64,000 nucleotides of DNA from Kitasatospora papulosa. GTDB taxonomy: Bacteria > Actinomycetota > Actinomycetes > Streptomycetales > Streptomycetaceae. The stretch lies in assembly GCF_000717245.1 (NCBI RefSeq), contig NZ_JNYQ01000004.1:1178001-1242000 (forward strand), read 5' to 3'. The notes beneath the pieces were generated by a model. It did not search any database. It was not told the origin of the DNA and saw only the letters and a program-made list of their open reading frames with translations. Of this stretch, positions 15,609 through 23,579 are shown piece after piece. The position numbers were made by a program, and so were the translations under genes. The number at the start of each line of letters is the position of its first letter. Position 1 is the first letter of the stretch.

Positions 15609-16289
15609 CTACTTCGCGGGCGGGGTCGTCTTCTTCGCCACGGGCTTCCGCGCGGGCGCCGGCTTCTTCGCCGTCGCGGCGGGCGCCGTCCGGGAAGCGT
15701 CCGTCTTCGGCGCGGGCTTCTTCGCGGCGGGAGCGGCCGGCTTCGCGGACGACACCGGCTTCGCGGAGGTGACGGGCTTCGCCGGAGTCACCGGCTTGGC
15801 CGCGGTCTCGGACTTCTGCTTCGGCACGGCCTTCGGCTCGGCCTCGACGACGGCGGCGATCTCCACGATCTCGTCGGCCGTCTCGCCGCGCCAGGTGCGC
15901 ACGGACTGCTCACCGCGCTCGGCGACCTTCTCGTACGTCTCCCGGGCCCGGACGGCGTACTCGGCGGCCACGCCCACGCTCCGCAGCGCCAGGTCCTGGG
16001 CGGTCTCGCCCCACTTCTTGAGGTCGGTGTCCAGCGCCCCGAAGACCTCGGTCACCTTCGCCTGCACGGTGGCCTGAGCCTCCTTGGCCTGCGTGGTGAC
16101 CCGCTCCTGCACGGCCTTCGGGTCGGTGTTGCGCACCGCCTCGATCCGCTCGGGCGCCTCGGCCCGCAGCTGCTCGATCAGAGCCGGGACCTTGCGCGCC
16201 TGCTCCACGGCGAGGTCGGCCGTACCGGCGGCGAAGTAGAGGGGCGTCGGGTCGGTGAGGGTCTTGCGCAGGTCATCGGTGATGGCCAT
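15609..16289 (-). CDS. heparin-binding hemagglutinin (HBHA)-like protein
   Basis: 226 residues. Residues 1-150 form a continuous amphipathic coiled coil, beginning MAITDDLRKTLTDPTPLYFA, with VKGTADLAVE-type residues (GTADLAVEQARKVPAL) as in mycobacterial HBHA. The last ~75 residues are a Lys/Ala/Pro-rich tail of repeated AKPV and KKPAP units, the counterpart of the methylated, sulfated-glycan-binding tail of HBHA. No signal peptide, as in HBHA. In mycobacteria it is a surface adhesin; in saprophytes a role in lipid bodies, aggregation or DNA binding is possible but not shown here. The context (XRE upstream, DUF2516 downstream) matches the hbhA locus. Confidence 0.82.
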   Translation of the reverse strand: MAITDDLRKTLTDPTPLYFAAGTADLAVEQARKVPALIEQLRAEAPERIEAVRNTDPKAVQERVTTQAKEAQATVQAKVTEVFGALDTDLKKWGETAQDLALRSVGVAAEYAVRARETYEKVAERGEQSVRTWRGETADEIVEIAAVVEAEPKAVPKQKSETAAKPVTPAKPVTSAKPVSSAKPAAPAAKKPAPKTDASRTAPAATAKKPAPARKPVAKKTTPPAK

Positions 16290-16317
16290 GACTGTGGTCC
16301 TCCCGGATCATCAGAAG

Positions 16318-16821
16318 TCAGTTCGCTGGTGGGTCTGCATCACTACCGCCGGCCGTACGGGGGCCGCGGGCATCCGGACCGGTACCGCTCTCGGCACCGC
16401 CGTCCGCGTCGGCATCGATTCTGCTCTTCGCCTCGGCGGCGCCGTGGAACTCGGACCCGGTGTCGGGCGCGACATCGAAACCGTTCTCCCGGCGGAAGGA
16501 GTCGTAGATCTGGAGCAGTACGTTCTTCTGCCGCTCGTTGATCGACGGATCGGCCAATATGACCGCCCGTGTCTCCAGCTCCTCCCGCTCCCGCTCGTCG
16601 AGGATCCCGGCCCGCACGTAGAGCGTCTCGGCGGAGATCCGCAGGGCCTTCGCGACCTGCTGGAGCACCTCGGCACTCGGCTTGCGCAGACCGCGCTCGA
16701 TCTGGCTGAGATACGGATTGGACACCCCGGCGGCGTCGGCGAGCTGCCGCAGGGAGAGCTGCGCGGTACGCCGCTGCTCACGCAGGTACTCGCCGAGATT
16801 GCCGACGTTGAGTGATGCCAT
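16318..16821 (-). CDS. XRE family transcriptional regulator
   Basis: 167 residues. The N-terminal HTH spans about residues 10-65: LGEYLREQRRTAQLSLRQLA, then DAAGVSNPYLSQIERGLRKP as recognition region, and SAEVLQQVAKALRISAETL. The middle (ILDEREREELETRAVILADP) is helical; the C-terminus is a low-complexity Gly/Asp/Ala tail, probably disordered. It corresponds to the Rv0474-type regulator that precedes hbhA. The gene starts 26 bases from a perfect 11-bp inverted repeat, so negative autoregulation is likely. Its target set probably includes the HBHA-like gene 28 bases downstream. Confidence 0.88.
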   Translation of the reverse strand: MASLNVGNLGEYLREQRRTAQLSLRQLADAAGVSNPYLSQIERGLRKPSAEVLQQVAKALRISAETLYVRAGILDEREREELETRAVILADPSINERQKNVLLQIYDSFRRENGFDVAPDTGSEFHGAAEAKSRIDADADGGAESGTGPDARGPRTAGGSDADPPAN

Positions 16822-16847
16822 GCGTCGATGGTGCACCAGCCTTGCTA

Positions 16848-16875
16848 ACTTTTGCAAGCGGGTGCTTGCAAAAGT
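16848..16875. promoter_or_regulatory. perfect inverted-repeat operator upstream of the XRE gene
   Basis: ACTTTTGCAAG (16848-16858) and CTTGCAAAAGT (16865-16875), perfect 11-bp arms with a 6-base spacer, AT-rich in a very GC-rich region. Arm centres are 17 bases apart, fitting a dimeric regulator; the adjacent XRE protein is the obvious candidate. Confidence 0.85.
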
Positions 16876-16982
16876 GTTCCACCCCACGATGCCGCTCCAC
16901 GACGGGGTGCGGCCGGACGCGCTCACACCTGCAGCCCGGAAGGGCAGGCCCCGGTATCCGCAGCCCTCGGCGCTCCGGGCGC

Positions 16983-17047
16983 GGTGCCCGGGCGGGGTGC
17001 CCGGGCGGGGTGCCCGGGCGGGGTGCCCGGGCGGGGTGCCCGGGCAC
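16983..17047. repeat. 13-bp tandem repeat, five copies, each with a GCCCGGGC palindrome
   Basis: GGTGCCCGGGCGG repeats at 16983, 16996, 17009 and 17022, with a fifth copy at 17035 ending in CAC. Each unit carries the 8-bp palindrome GCCCGGGC, so the array can form alternative hairpins. It lies in the gap between the divergent XRE and DinB-like genes and is a likely length-variable locus. Confidence 0.95.
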
Positions 17048-17117
17048 CGCGGCCACCGCTCGCGGGCGCGGCGAAAAAGACGGTGAACCCGGGCACCGGC
17101 GGCGGCAGACTGGCCCC

Positions 17118-17738
17118 ATGACCGCCTCTGAGAGCCCCGACGCCAAGGCCGAACTCCGCCTCTACCTCCAGTCGGCCCGCGACGCCCTGCTGTGGAAACT
17201 CGAAGGCCTCTCGGAGTACGACGTCCGGCGCCCGCTGACTCCGACCGGCACGAACCTGCTGGGCCTGGTCAAGCATGTGGCCGGCGTGGAGTTCGGCTAC
17301 CTCGGCGACACCTTCGCCCGGCCGTCCGGTGAGCCGCTGCCCTGGGTCGACGAGAAGGCCGAGGCCAACGCGGACATGTGGGCCACCGCCGACGAGTCGC
17401 GTGAGCAGATCGTGGGGCTCTACCACCGGGCCTGGGCCCACGCGGACGGGACGATCGAGGCACTGCCGCTCGACACGGTCGGCACGGTGCCCTGGTGGGC
17501 GTCGCACCGGGCCGAGGTGACCCTGCATCACGCCGTGGTGCGCGTGATCGCCGACGCACAGAGGCACGCCGGGCACGCCGACATCGTCCGCGAGCTCATC
17601 GACGGCTCCGTGGGCATGCGCGAGGACAACGTGGCCGTACCGCCCGGCGACGCGGCCTACTGGGAAAGCCATCGGAACCGGCTGGAGCAGGCGGCCCGAG
17701 AGGCGGACCGAGCTCGTCCCGTGGTGCCCGGCCGATAA
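17118..17738 (+). CDS. DinB/DUF664-type mycothiol-dependent-enzyme-like protein
   Basis: 206 residues of the DinB four-helix bundle. The first metal-ligand histidine lies in NLLGLVKHVAGVEFGYLGD, and the second pair in HRAEVTLHHAVVRVIADAQRHAGHADIVRELIDG, the arrangement seen in DUF664 and mycothiol S-transferase-like proteins, which bind one divalent metal and use a thiol cofactor. Streptomyces has many copies and their substrates are mostly unknown. The host makes mycothiol (mshA and mshD are in this window). The start at 17118 follows directly on the repeat region and no ribosome site is evident; MTASESPDAKAEL is a typical N-terminus. Confidence 0.82.
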   Translation: MTASESPDAKAELRLYLQSARDALLWKLEGLSEYDVRRPLTPTGTNLLGLVKHVAGVEFGYLGDTFARPSGEPLPWVDEKAEANADMWATADESREQIVGLYHRAWAHADGTIEALPLDTVGTVPWWASHRAEVTLHHAVVRVIADAQRHAGHADIVRELIDGSVGMREDNVAVPPGDAAYWESHRNRLEQAAREADRARPVVPGR

Positions 17739-17865
17739 GTGCGGCGCCGCCCCTGCCGGCTCGTCCGTTCGAGCCGCTGGTGCGCACGATCTGGGCCCGG
17801 CCCGCACCGCCGTAACGTCCGTTTCGGGACTATCCGACTCGGTACGAATTGTTACCCTGGCCGGC

Positions 17866-18354
17866 ATGACCGCCCTGACTCCCCGCCGCACGGAACCCGA
17901 CCTGTCGTTCCTCCTCGATCACACCGGACACGTCCTGCGGACCCGCATGGCCTCCGCCCTCGCGGAGATCGGACTGACCGCGCGCATGCACTGCGTCCTG
18001 GTCCACGCCCTGGAGGAGGAGCGCACGCAGATCCAGCTCGCGGAGATCGGCGACATGGACAAGACCACGATGGTGGTGACCGTGGACGCCCTGGAGAAGG
18101 CGGGCCTCGCCGAACGGAAGCCTTCCAGCCGTGACCGGCGGGCCCGGATCATCGCCGTCACCGAGGAGGGCGCACGGATCGCCGCGCGCAGCCAGGAGAT
18201 CGTCGACCGGGTCCACCACGACGCCCTGGAGGCACTCCCCGACGGCACCCGGGAGGCGTTGCTGCACGCCCTGAACCAGCTGGCCACGGGCGACCTGGCC
18301 ACGCCCTCCGCGAACCCCCGGCCGGTCCGGCGGGCGCGCCAGGGCCAGGGGTGA
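17866..18354 (+). CDS. MarR family transcriptional regulator
   Basis: 162 residues. The DNA-binding core is IQLAEIGDMDKTTMVVTVDA followed by LEKAGLAERKPSSRDRRAR, the recognition helix and wing in MarR order, with a dimerisation helix at each end and an Arg-rich C-terminal tail. The ATG at 17866 has no obvious ribosome site. It is co-directional with the PPOX gene 252 bases downstream; that gap contains an AT-richer segment (about 18430-18475) that could hold the promoter and an operator, but I see no clean inverted repeat. Ligand and targets unknown. Confidence 0.85.
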   Translation: MTALTPRRTEPDLSFLLDHTGHVLRTRMASALAEIGLTARMHCVLVHALEEERTQIQLAEIGDMDKTTMVVTVDALEKAGLAERKPSSRDRRARIIAVTEEGARIAARSQEIVDRVHHDALEALPDGTREALLHALNQLATGDLATPSANPRPVRRARQGQG

Positions 18355-18606
18355 GCACCCAGGCCAGGGCGGGCGCGACCTGAAGAACGGACCACCACAG
18401 ACGTACGAAGCACCCCGAAGAAAGGACCGCGCAATATAGTCTGCAACAAAACCATCTGTTACGGTCTTCTTCAGTAGAGCCACCCGGCAGGACGGCACCG
18501 ACGGCGGCGTGCTCCCCGTGACGCCCTCCCGCACCGACGACCCTCAGGTTGCCGGCGGGGGCCGGGACGACGCCGGGCTCGTGTCCCACGAACCGAAAGG
18601 CACACC

Positions 18607-19098
18607 GTGAAGACCCCCGAAGCCACCGGCGACAAGCCCGCACCCCGGCCCCTCGACGACTCGGCGCTCTCCCGGATCCTGCGGGAGCAGCAGTTCGGCG
18701 TCCTCGCCGCCGTCCGCTCCACGGGGCACCCGCATCTGTCGACCGTGCTGTACCGGTGGGACGAGAAGGAGCGCGTCCTGCTGATCTCCACCACCGTGGA
18801 CCGCCTCAAGGCACGGCTCCTGCGGCGGAACCCGCACGCCTCCCTGCATGTCCGAGGCGATGACATCTGGTCGTTCGCCGTGGCGGAAGGCGTCGCGGAG
18901 GTCTCGGAGCCGACCACCGAGGCCGGGGACCGGACGGGGCGGGAACTCCTCTCGCTGACACCGGGGTTCGACGATCCGGCCGCCGAACGCGCCTTCCTGG
19001 AGGAGGCCGTGGCGGAACGGCGTGTGGTCATCCGGGTCCGCGTGTCGCGGCTCTACGGGGCCGCGCTGGACATGACGGAACCGGCCGGCGCCGCCTGA
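18607..19098 (+). CDS. PPOX-class flavin/F420-dependent oxidoreductase
   Basis: 163 residues with the split beta-barrel of the pyridoxamine 5'-phosphate oxidase superfamily: LREQQFGVLAAVRSTGHPHL, STVLYRWDEKERVLLISTTV, RLKARLLRRNPHASLHV and a C-terminal RVSRLYGAALDM strand pair. This pattern is typical of actinobacterial F420- or FMN-binding reductases, usually dimers. The cofactor cannot be assigned from sequence alone. The GTG at 18607 follows AAAGG. The C-terminal coding sequence (EPAGAA and stop) is duplicated immediately downstream. Confidence 0.82.
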   Translation: MKTPEATGDKPAPRPLDDSALSRILREQQFGVLAAVRSTGHPHLSTVLYRWDEKERVLLISTTVDRLKARLLRRNPHASLHVRGDDIWSFAVAEGVAEVSEPTTEAGDRTGRELLSLTPGFDDPAAERAFLEEAVAERRVVIRVRVSRLYGAALDMTEPAGAA

Positions 19099-19139
19099 CC
19101 GTGCCGGGCGCGACGGGACCGGCCGGCGTCGCCTGATCC
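19074..19139. repeat. 38-bp-offset duplication of the PPOX gene 3' end
   Basis: The 28 bases from 19074 (GACGGAACCGGCCGGCG onward) recur from 19112 with about three mismatches; both copies contain the GCCTGA stop context. The second copy is non-coding. Confidence 0.75.
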
Positions 19140-19208
19140 GCCCCGTGACGCGGTGCTGTGCGAACTCGACGCCCTGGTCCGGATCGTCGTCGCACGGACC
19201 GTCCGGCC

Positions 19209-19841
19209 TCAGGCGGCGGGAGGCGTGAACAGCCCGCGCCCCAGTTGCGCGAAGGCGAGGCGGGCCGCCTCGACCGCGTCCCCGTACACCGCACCGGCTC
19301 TCTCCCCCGCGTCCATACGCCGCCAGTTCTCCTCGGCGAGGATCCGCAGTACGGCGACGATCTGGCCCGCGGCAAGCCTCGCCGCCACCGGGGCCCCGGG
19401 GTCCAGGGCGCGGGCGAGCGCCGCCTCCGAGCGGCTCTGGTAGCCGTACAGCCGGGCGACGAGCGACGGTGTCCCGTAGAGCAGCCGGTGGAAGGCCAGT
19501 ACCTGCGGGACGTCGCAGAGCCCGGTCACCGGGTCGCGGCTGTCCAGGCCGTCGAGGAAGTGGTGGCGCAGCGCGTCCAGCGGTGACATACCGTCCGGCC
19601 GGCCGGAGACGACACGGGCCGCCTCGTCCTCGTGGTCGGCGAACCGGTGGAGGACCAGGTCCTCCTTGGCCGGGAAGTACCGGAACAGCGTCGGCTTCGA
19701 GATGTCCGCCGCCGCCGCGACCTCGGCCACGGAGACCTTGTCGAAGCCCCGTTCCAGGAACAGCGAGATGGCTGCGTCGGAGACGGCCTGGTAGGTCAGT
19801 TGCTTCTTGCGGGCGCGCAGGCCGATCCTCTCGGCGCTCAT
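19209..19841 (-). CDS. TetR family regulator, second gene of a TetR pair
   Basis: 210 residues. Standard TetR N-terminus: LTYQAVSDAAISLFLERGFD, KVSVAEVAAAADISKPTLFR with recognition helix, then YFPAKEDLVLHRFADHEDEA. The C-terminal ligand domain is unremarkable. Its ATG (19841) overlaps the stop of the preceding TetR gene (ATGA), so the two are translated as a coupled pair. Two different TetR proteins in one operon is unusual; the second may control a target elsewhere or form heteromers. Confidence 0.88.
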   Translation of the reverse strand: MSAERIGLRARKKQLTYQAVSDAAISLFLERGFDKVSVAEVAAAADISKPTLFRYFPAKEDLVLHRFADHEDEAARVVSGRPDGMSPLDALRHHFLDGLDSRDPVTGLCDVPQVLAFHRLLYGTPSLVARLYGYQSRSEAALARALDPGAPVAARLAAGQIVAVLRILAEENWRRMDAGERAGAVYGDAVEAARLAFAQLGRGLFTPPAA

Positions 19842-20611
19842 GACGACGCACCCTTCCTGATCAGCGCCTCGACACCGTCGAGGACCCGTTCGAGGCCGAA
19901 CACGAACTCGTGGTCGGGTTGGTCCGGTTCGTTCATGACGCCGGAGGCCAGCAGGCGGGACAGTGCCGGATGACGGACCGGGTCCGTGAGCCGTTCCACC
20001 GTCCGCTCCCACTGCGACATCACCTCCTGCGGCGCGAGGCCCTTCGCCTCGACGGCGGCGGCGAGATCGCTCATCAGCAGGGCCTCGTTGCGCACGAAGC
20101 CTCCGACGAAGAGGACGACGGAGATCTTGTCGCCCTCGTCGAGGCCGCTGCCCTCCAGCGCCTGCAGCCCCTGTTCCCACCAGGCGATCGAATGAGGGCT
20201 GGCCGGCGGACCCGCGATCGGGATGCGCAACGCCCACAGATTGCGGTGGAACACGCGGCGCTGGGCCCACGCCCATTGGCCGAGGGCCTCCCGCCAGCCC
20301 GCGCCGTCCTCCAGCGCCGGCAGGGGTTCGGGGGCTCCCATGGCCGCCTCCTGCATGAGGAGGTACAGCTCCTCCTTGGCGGAGACGTAGCGGTAGAGCG
20401 CCATCGTGGAGACACCCAGCTCCTTGGCGACCCGGCCCATGGAGACGGCGGCGAGCCCTTCCGACGCGGCGACCGCCACCGCGGCGGCGACGATGCGGTC
20501 CAGCGTCAGTCCGGGCTTCGGACCCTTCACCGGGCGGTCGCGCAGGCCCCACGCCGCCTCGATGCTGGCCGGCAGGCCGGTGCCGCCCGACGCGCTGCTC
20601 TTCTCCGTCAC
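19838..20611 (-). CDS. TetR family regulator with TetR_C-type ligand domain
   Basis: About 257 residues from the GTG at 20611 (MTEKSSASGG), chosen because GGGGAAGG lies about 9 bases upstream; an ATG at 20647 would add 12 residues. HTH: LTLDRIVAAAVAVAASEGLA, AVSMGRVAKELGVSTMALYR and YVSAKEELYLLM. The C-terminal half (SIAWWEQGLQALEGSGLDEG) is like tetracycline-repressor-type domains that control drug exporters. It is divergent from an ABC exporter with an imperfect inverted repeat between, so it most likely represses that exporter and itself. Confidence 0.88.
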   Translation of the reverse strand: MTEKSSASGGTGLPASIEAAWGLRDRPVKGPKPGLTLDRIVAAAVAVAASEGLAAVSMGRVAKELGVSTMALYRYVSAKEELYLLMQEAAMGAPEPLPALEDGAGWREALGQWAWAQRRVFHRNLWALRIPIAGPPASPHSIAWWEQGLQALEGSGLDEGDKISVVLFVGGFVRNEALLMSDLAAAVEAKGLAPQEVMSQWERTVERLTDPVRHPALSRLLASGVMNEPDQPDHEFVFGLERVLDGVEALIRKGASS

Positions 20612-20655
20612 CCGAAGCCGCCTTCCCCAGTACTGGCTTGCCACCATCCTAGGTT

Positions 20656-20693
20656 TGCGTAATGCTTACACAGTAACGCGTACAGCATACGCA
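20656..20693. promoter_or_regulatory. inverted repeat between tetR and the ABC exporter
   Basis: TGCGTAATGCT (20656-20666) and AGCATACGCA (20684-20693) are complementary apart from one inserted base. The AT-rich core between them (TACACAGTAACGCGTA) holds TAC/GTA half-sites. The position fits a TetR operator covering both divergent promoters. Confidence 0.65.
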
Positions 20694-20707
20694 GAAGGGG
20701 GATCGTC

Positions 20708-21676
20708 ATGAGCACGGCCATGAACGACGTCATGATCGAGGCGGAGGGCCTGACCAAGTCCTACGGGAGACCGGGCGCCCGGGTCCGGGTCCTGGACGGC
20801 GTCGGCCTCCGGGTCGCCCGCGCCGGGGTCCACGCACTCCTCGGTCCCAACGGGGCGGGCAAGACCACGACCGTGCGGATCCTCGCCACCCTGACCACCG
20901 CCGACTCCGGCACGGCGCTCGTCGCCGGCCACGACGTGGTCACCGACCGGCGCCGGGTACGCCGCGCCATCAGCCTGACCGGAGAGTTCGCCGCCCTCGA
21001 CGAGACGCTGACCGGCGAGGAGAACCTGCGGATGATGGCGCGGCTCTCCGGTCTGCCCCGCGCCCGGGCCCGCGAGCGCGCCGAGGAACTCCTCGTCCGC
21101 TTCGGCCTCGGCGACGCGGCACGCCGCCAGGCCCGTACGTACTCCGGTGGGATGCGCCGGCGCCTCGACCTGGCGGCGGGGCTGGTCGGTTCACCCGAGC
21201 CCGGCGTCTTCTTCCTCGACGAACCCACCACCGGCCTCGACCCGCGCAGCCGCCGCGAGCTCTGGCAGGTCGTCCGCGACCTCGCCGGCCGGGGCGCCGC
21301 GGTCCTGCTCACCACCCAGTACCTGGACGAGGCCGACCAGCTCGCCGACCGCGTCACCGTCCTCGACCAGGGCGGCATCGTCGCGGAGGGAACCCCGGAC
21401 TCCCTGAAGTCACGCGTCTCCGGGCACCGGCTCGACCTCGTGCTCAGCACCCGCGAGGCCTACCTCCGACTGGCCGCCCGCGCCGTCCACCACTCCCCCG
21501 AGACCCGCACCCTGGGCATCCCCACGGACGGCACCGCCGCCCACGCACGCGCCCTGCTCGACGAGATCGACCCGCACCGCACCGACGTCGACCGCTTCTC
21601 GCTCCACACCGCGACCCTCGACGACGTCTTCCTCGCGCTCACCACCGCGGCGACGGAGGCACCGGCCCATGTCTGA
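20708..21676 (+). CDS. ABC exporter ATPase, daunorubicin-resistance (DrrA) type
   Basis: 322 residues. Walker A is LLGPNGAGKTTTVR, the Q-loop region LTGEFAALDETLTGEENLRM, signature YSGGMRRRLDLAAGL, Walker B FFLDEPTTGLDPRSR, and switch LLTTQYLDEAD. The extra ~100-residue C-terminal region after GGIVAEGTPDSLK is characteristic of DrrA-type exporters. Together with the permease it would pump a hydrophobic compound out across the membrane. AGAAGGGGG precedes the ATG. The end overlaps the permease gene by 8 bases. Confidence 0.93.
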   Translation: MSTAMNDVMIEAEGLTKSYGRPGARVRVLDGVGLRVARAGVHALLGPNGAGKTTTVRILATLTTADSGTALVAGHDVVTDRRRVRRAISLTGEFAALDETLTGEENLRMMARLSGLPRARARERAEELLVRFGLGDAARRQARTYSGGMRRRLDLAAGLVGSPEPGVFFLDEPTTGLDPRSRRELWQVVRDLAGRGAAVLLTTQYLDEADQLADRVTVLDQGGIVAEGTPDSLKSRVSGHRLDLVLSTREAYLRLAARAVHHSPETRTLGIPTDGTAAHARALLDEIDPHRTDVDRFSLHTATLDDVFLALTTAATEAPAHV

Positions 21677-22442
21677 CGCTCCCGGAGCACTGACCCGTGC
21701 CACGGTCATGACCGGCCGCAGCCTCCTCCTCAGCCGCCGCAACACCGACGCCGTCATCACCTCGATGATGCTGCCGATCATGCTGATGCTGATCTTCGTC
21801 TACTTCTTCGGCGGCGCGATCGACACGGGCGCCGCCTACGACTCGTACGTCATGTACGTCGTTCCCGGCGTCCTCTTCCTGTGCGCCGGCTTCGGCTCGG
21901 CCACCACCGCGGTCGCGGTGAGCGAGGACATGAAGGGCGGCATCATCGACCGCTTCCGCTCCCTGGACGTCGGCGGGATGCCGATCCTCGCCGGCCATGT
22001 CGTGACGAGCACCGTACGCAATCTGGTCTCCACCGCCCTCGTGTTCGCGGTCGCCGTCCTCATCGGCTTCCGCCCCGCGGCCACCCCCGCCGGCTGGCTC
22101 GCCGGCGCCACCGTGCTGCTCGCCTACATCGTCGCCCTGTCCTGGATCTCCGCGGCGATCGGCCTGCTGGCCCGCACGCCCGAAGCGGCCGGCGGGTTCA
22201 CCTTCTTCATGTCGTTCCTGCCCTACCCGAGCAGCGCGTTCGTCCCGGTCGACAGCATGCCGGGCTGGCTCCACGGCTTCGCCGACCACCAGCCGGTCAC
22301 CCCCGCCATCGAATCCCTCCGGGGGCTCCTCCTGGACCAGCCGGTGGGCAACACCCCCTGGACCGCGCTCGCGTGGGCGGCGGGAATCCTGCTGGTGGCC
22401 GTCGCCCTGTCCGGGGCGCTCTTCACGGTCAGGACGCGGTGA
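21669..22442 (+). CDS. ABC-2 type exporter permease (DrrB-like)
   Basis: 257 residues with six hydrophobic segments of the ABC-2 membrane family: TSMMLPIMLMLIFVYFFGGA, SYVMYVVPGVLFLCAGFGSA, a VVTSTVRNLVSTALVFAVAV segment, LAGATVLLAYIVALSWISAA and the conserved FLPYPSSAFVPVDSMPGWL loop before the last helix. It partners the overlapping ATPase gene. Substrate unknown. The gene's 3' end overlaps the convergent kinase-like gene by 14 bases. Confidence 0.92.
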   Translation: MSDAPGALTRATVMTGRSLLLSRRNTDAVITSMMLPIMLMLIFVYFFGGAIDTGAAYDSYVMYVVPGVLFLCAGFGSATTAVAVSEDMKGGIIDRFRSLDVGGMPILAGHVVTSTVRNLVSTALVFAVAVLIGFRPAATPAGWLAGATVLLAYIVALSWISAAIGLLARTPEAAGGFTFFMSFLPYPSSAFVPVDSMPGWLHGFADHQPVTPAIESLRGLLLDQPVGNTPWTALAWAAGILLVAVALSGALFTVRTR

Positions 22443-23508
22443 CGGCGCGGAGCCAGCGGTCGTAGGCGCTCATGACCTCACGCACCGAAGGCACAGAACC
22501 GAGACCGAGCGGCACCCGTGCACACGACAGCACCTCGCGGATCCGGTGCGCGGTCAGGGAGATCCGGACCGGCGCGGGTCCGGGTCCCGGCCGCTCCAGC
22601 CCGATGGCTCCGCGGATCACATCCGTGTAGACGGACTGGGCGCGCTTGTACGCCAGGAGGGTACCGAGATCGTCACGCCACCCCTTCGCGCACTCCGGCC
22701 GCACACCCCGCACCGCCGACGCCCAGCGGCGGGCGATCCGGTCGGACTCCCGGGCCGAGTACCTCATCAGGTGCAGATGCGTGGCGAGGTCGTACAGCGG
22801 ATCACCGATCATGGAGAGTTCCCAGTCGATGGTCCAGAGGTCGTCCGCCGCGTCCACGACAAAGTTCAGCCCGTGCAGATCGCCGTGGAGGAGGGTGAAG
22901 GGGCGGTCGCTCAGCGTCCACGCCCGGCGCCTGATGCCGTCCAACGCGTCTCCCCGCAGGCCGAGTGCATGGAACAGTGAGCCGAAGCGGTCATCGTGAC
23001 GCCGGTAGACCTGCTGCTCGGTAAACGTGATCAGGCCGTCCAGGAAGGACGCCGCGTTGCCGTCGTCCGGGTGGTCCGTGCGGTCGCAGATCCTGCGCGC
23101 GCCGATCGACGAGGCGTCCAGGGCCACCAGTTCACCGAAGAGCCGCTCCAACTGCCCCGTGTGCCGAGGGGAGAGGGCCCCCGTCGGACTGCTTCCGAGC
23201 GTGCTCCCCTCGATGAACCCCTGCAGCAGGACGTGCTCGTCGAGGACGACGATCTCGGGTATCCGGCTCACCCGGCCCCGCAGGTCCAGGAGCAGCCGGT
23301 CCTCGGAGAGAAAACACCTGCGGTCGAACCGGAAGAGCTCCGAACGCGGTTCGTGCACCTTGCAGCGCATCGGCCCGTCCGGCAGTGCGAAGACGTACGT
23401 CTCGCGGTAATGGCCTCGGTAGGGGCCCTCGATCGCGGTCCCGTCCCGCGGCGCGCCGGGACCGCCCCCCGGGCATCCGTGCACGCCCATCGTGGTGTCG
23501 ACCGTCAC
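22429..23508 (-). CDS. APH-like phosphotransferase family protein
   Basis: 359 residues of the aminoglycoside phosphotransferase/choline kinase fold. Catalytic loop: FTLLHGDLHGLNFVVD (HxDxxxxN), and metal site WTIDWELSMIGDPLYDLATH with Asp in IDWE. The N-lobe is less canonical: EGPYRGHYRETYVFALPDGP is the likely nucleotide loop. The GTG at 23508 has GGGAG six bases upstream. The gene is co-directional with and downstream of devA-devB, 72 bases from devB, so it may be in that transcript. Substrate unknown. Confidence 0.8.
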   Translation of the reverse strand: MTVDTTMGVHGCPGGGPGAPRDGTAIEGPYRGHYRETYVFALPDGPMRCKVHEPRSELFRFDRRCFLSEDRLLLDLRGRVSRIPEIVVLDEHVLLQGFIEGSTLGSSPTGALSPRHTGQLERLFGELVALDASSIGARRICDRTDHPDDGNAASFLDGLITFTEQQVYRRHDDRFGSLFHALGLRGDALDGIRRRAWTLSDRPFTLLHGDLHGLNFVVDAADDLWTIDWELSMIGDPLYDLATHLHLMRYSARESDRIARRWASAVRGVRPECAKGWRDDLGTLLAYKRAQSVYTDVIRGAIGLERPGPGPAPVRISLTAHRIREVLSCARVPLGLGSVPSVREVMSAYDRWLRAVTAS

Positions 23509-23579
23509 CGCCTGCTCCCTCGACCGTGAAGGGGACGGCAACGACCGCCGGCCGGTTCCCGTCCGGACAGGACCTGGCC

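Noticed and set aside
16983..17047. CRISPR-like array
   Set aside because: Units are 13 bases with no unique spacers and no cas genes nearby; it is a simple tandem repeat.
20708..22442. Part of an antibiotic biosynthetic cluster (DrrAB-like exporter)
   Set aside because: No biosynthetic enzymes lie nearby; such exporters with TetR control are common in core regions.
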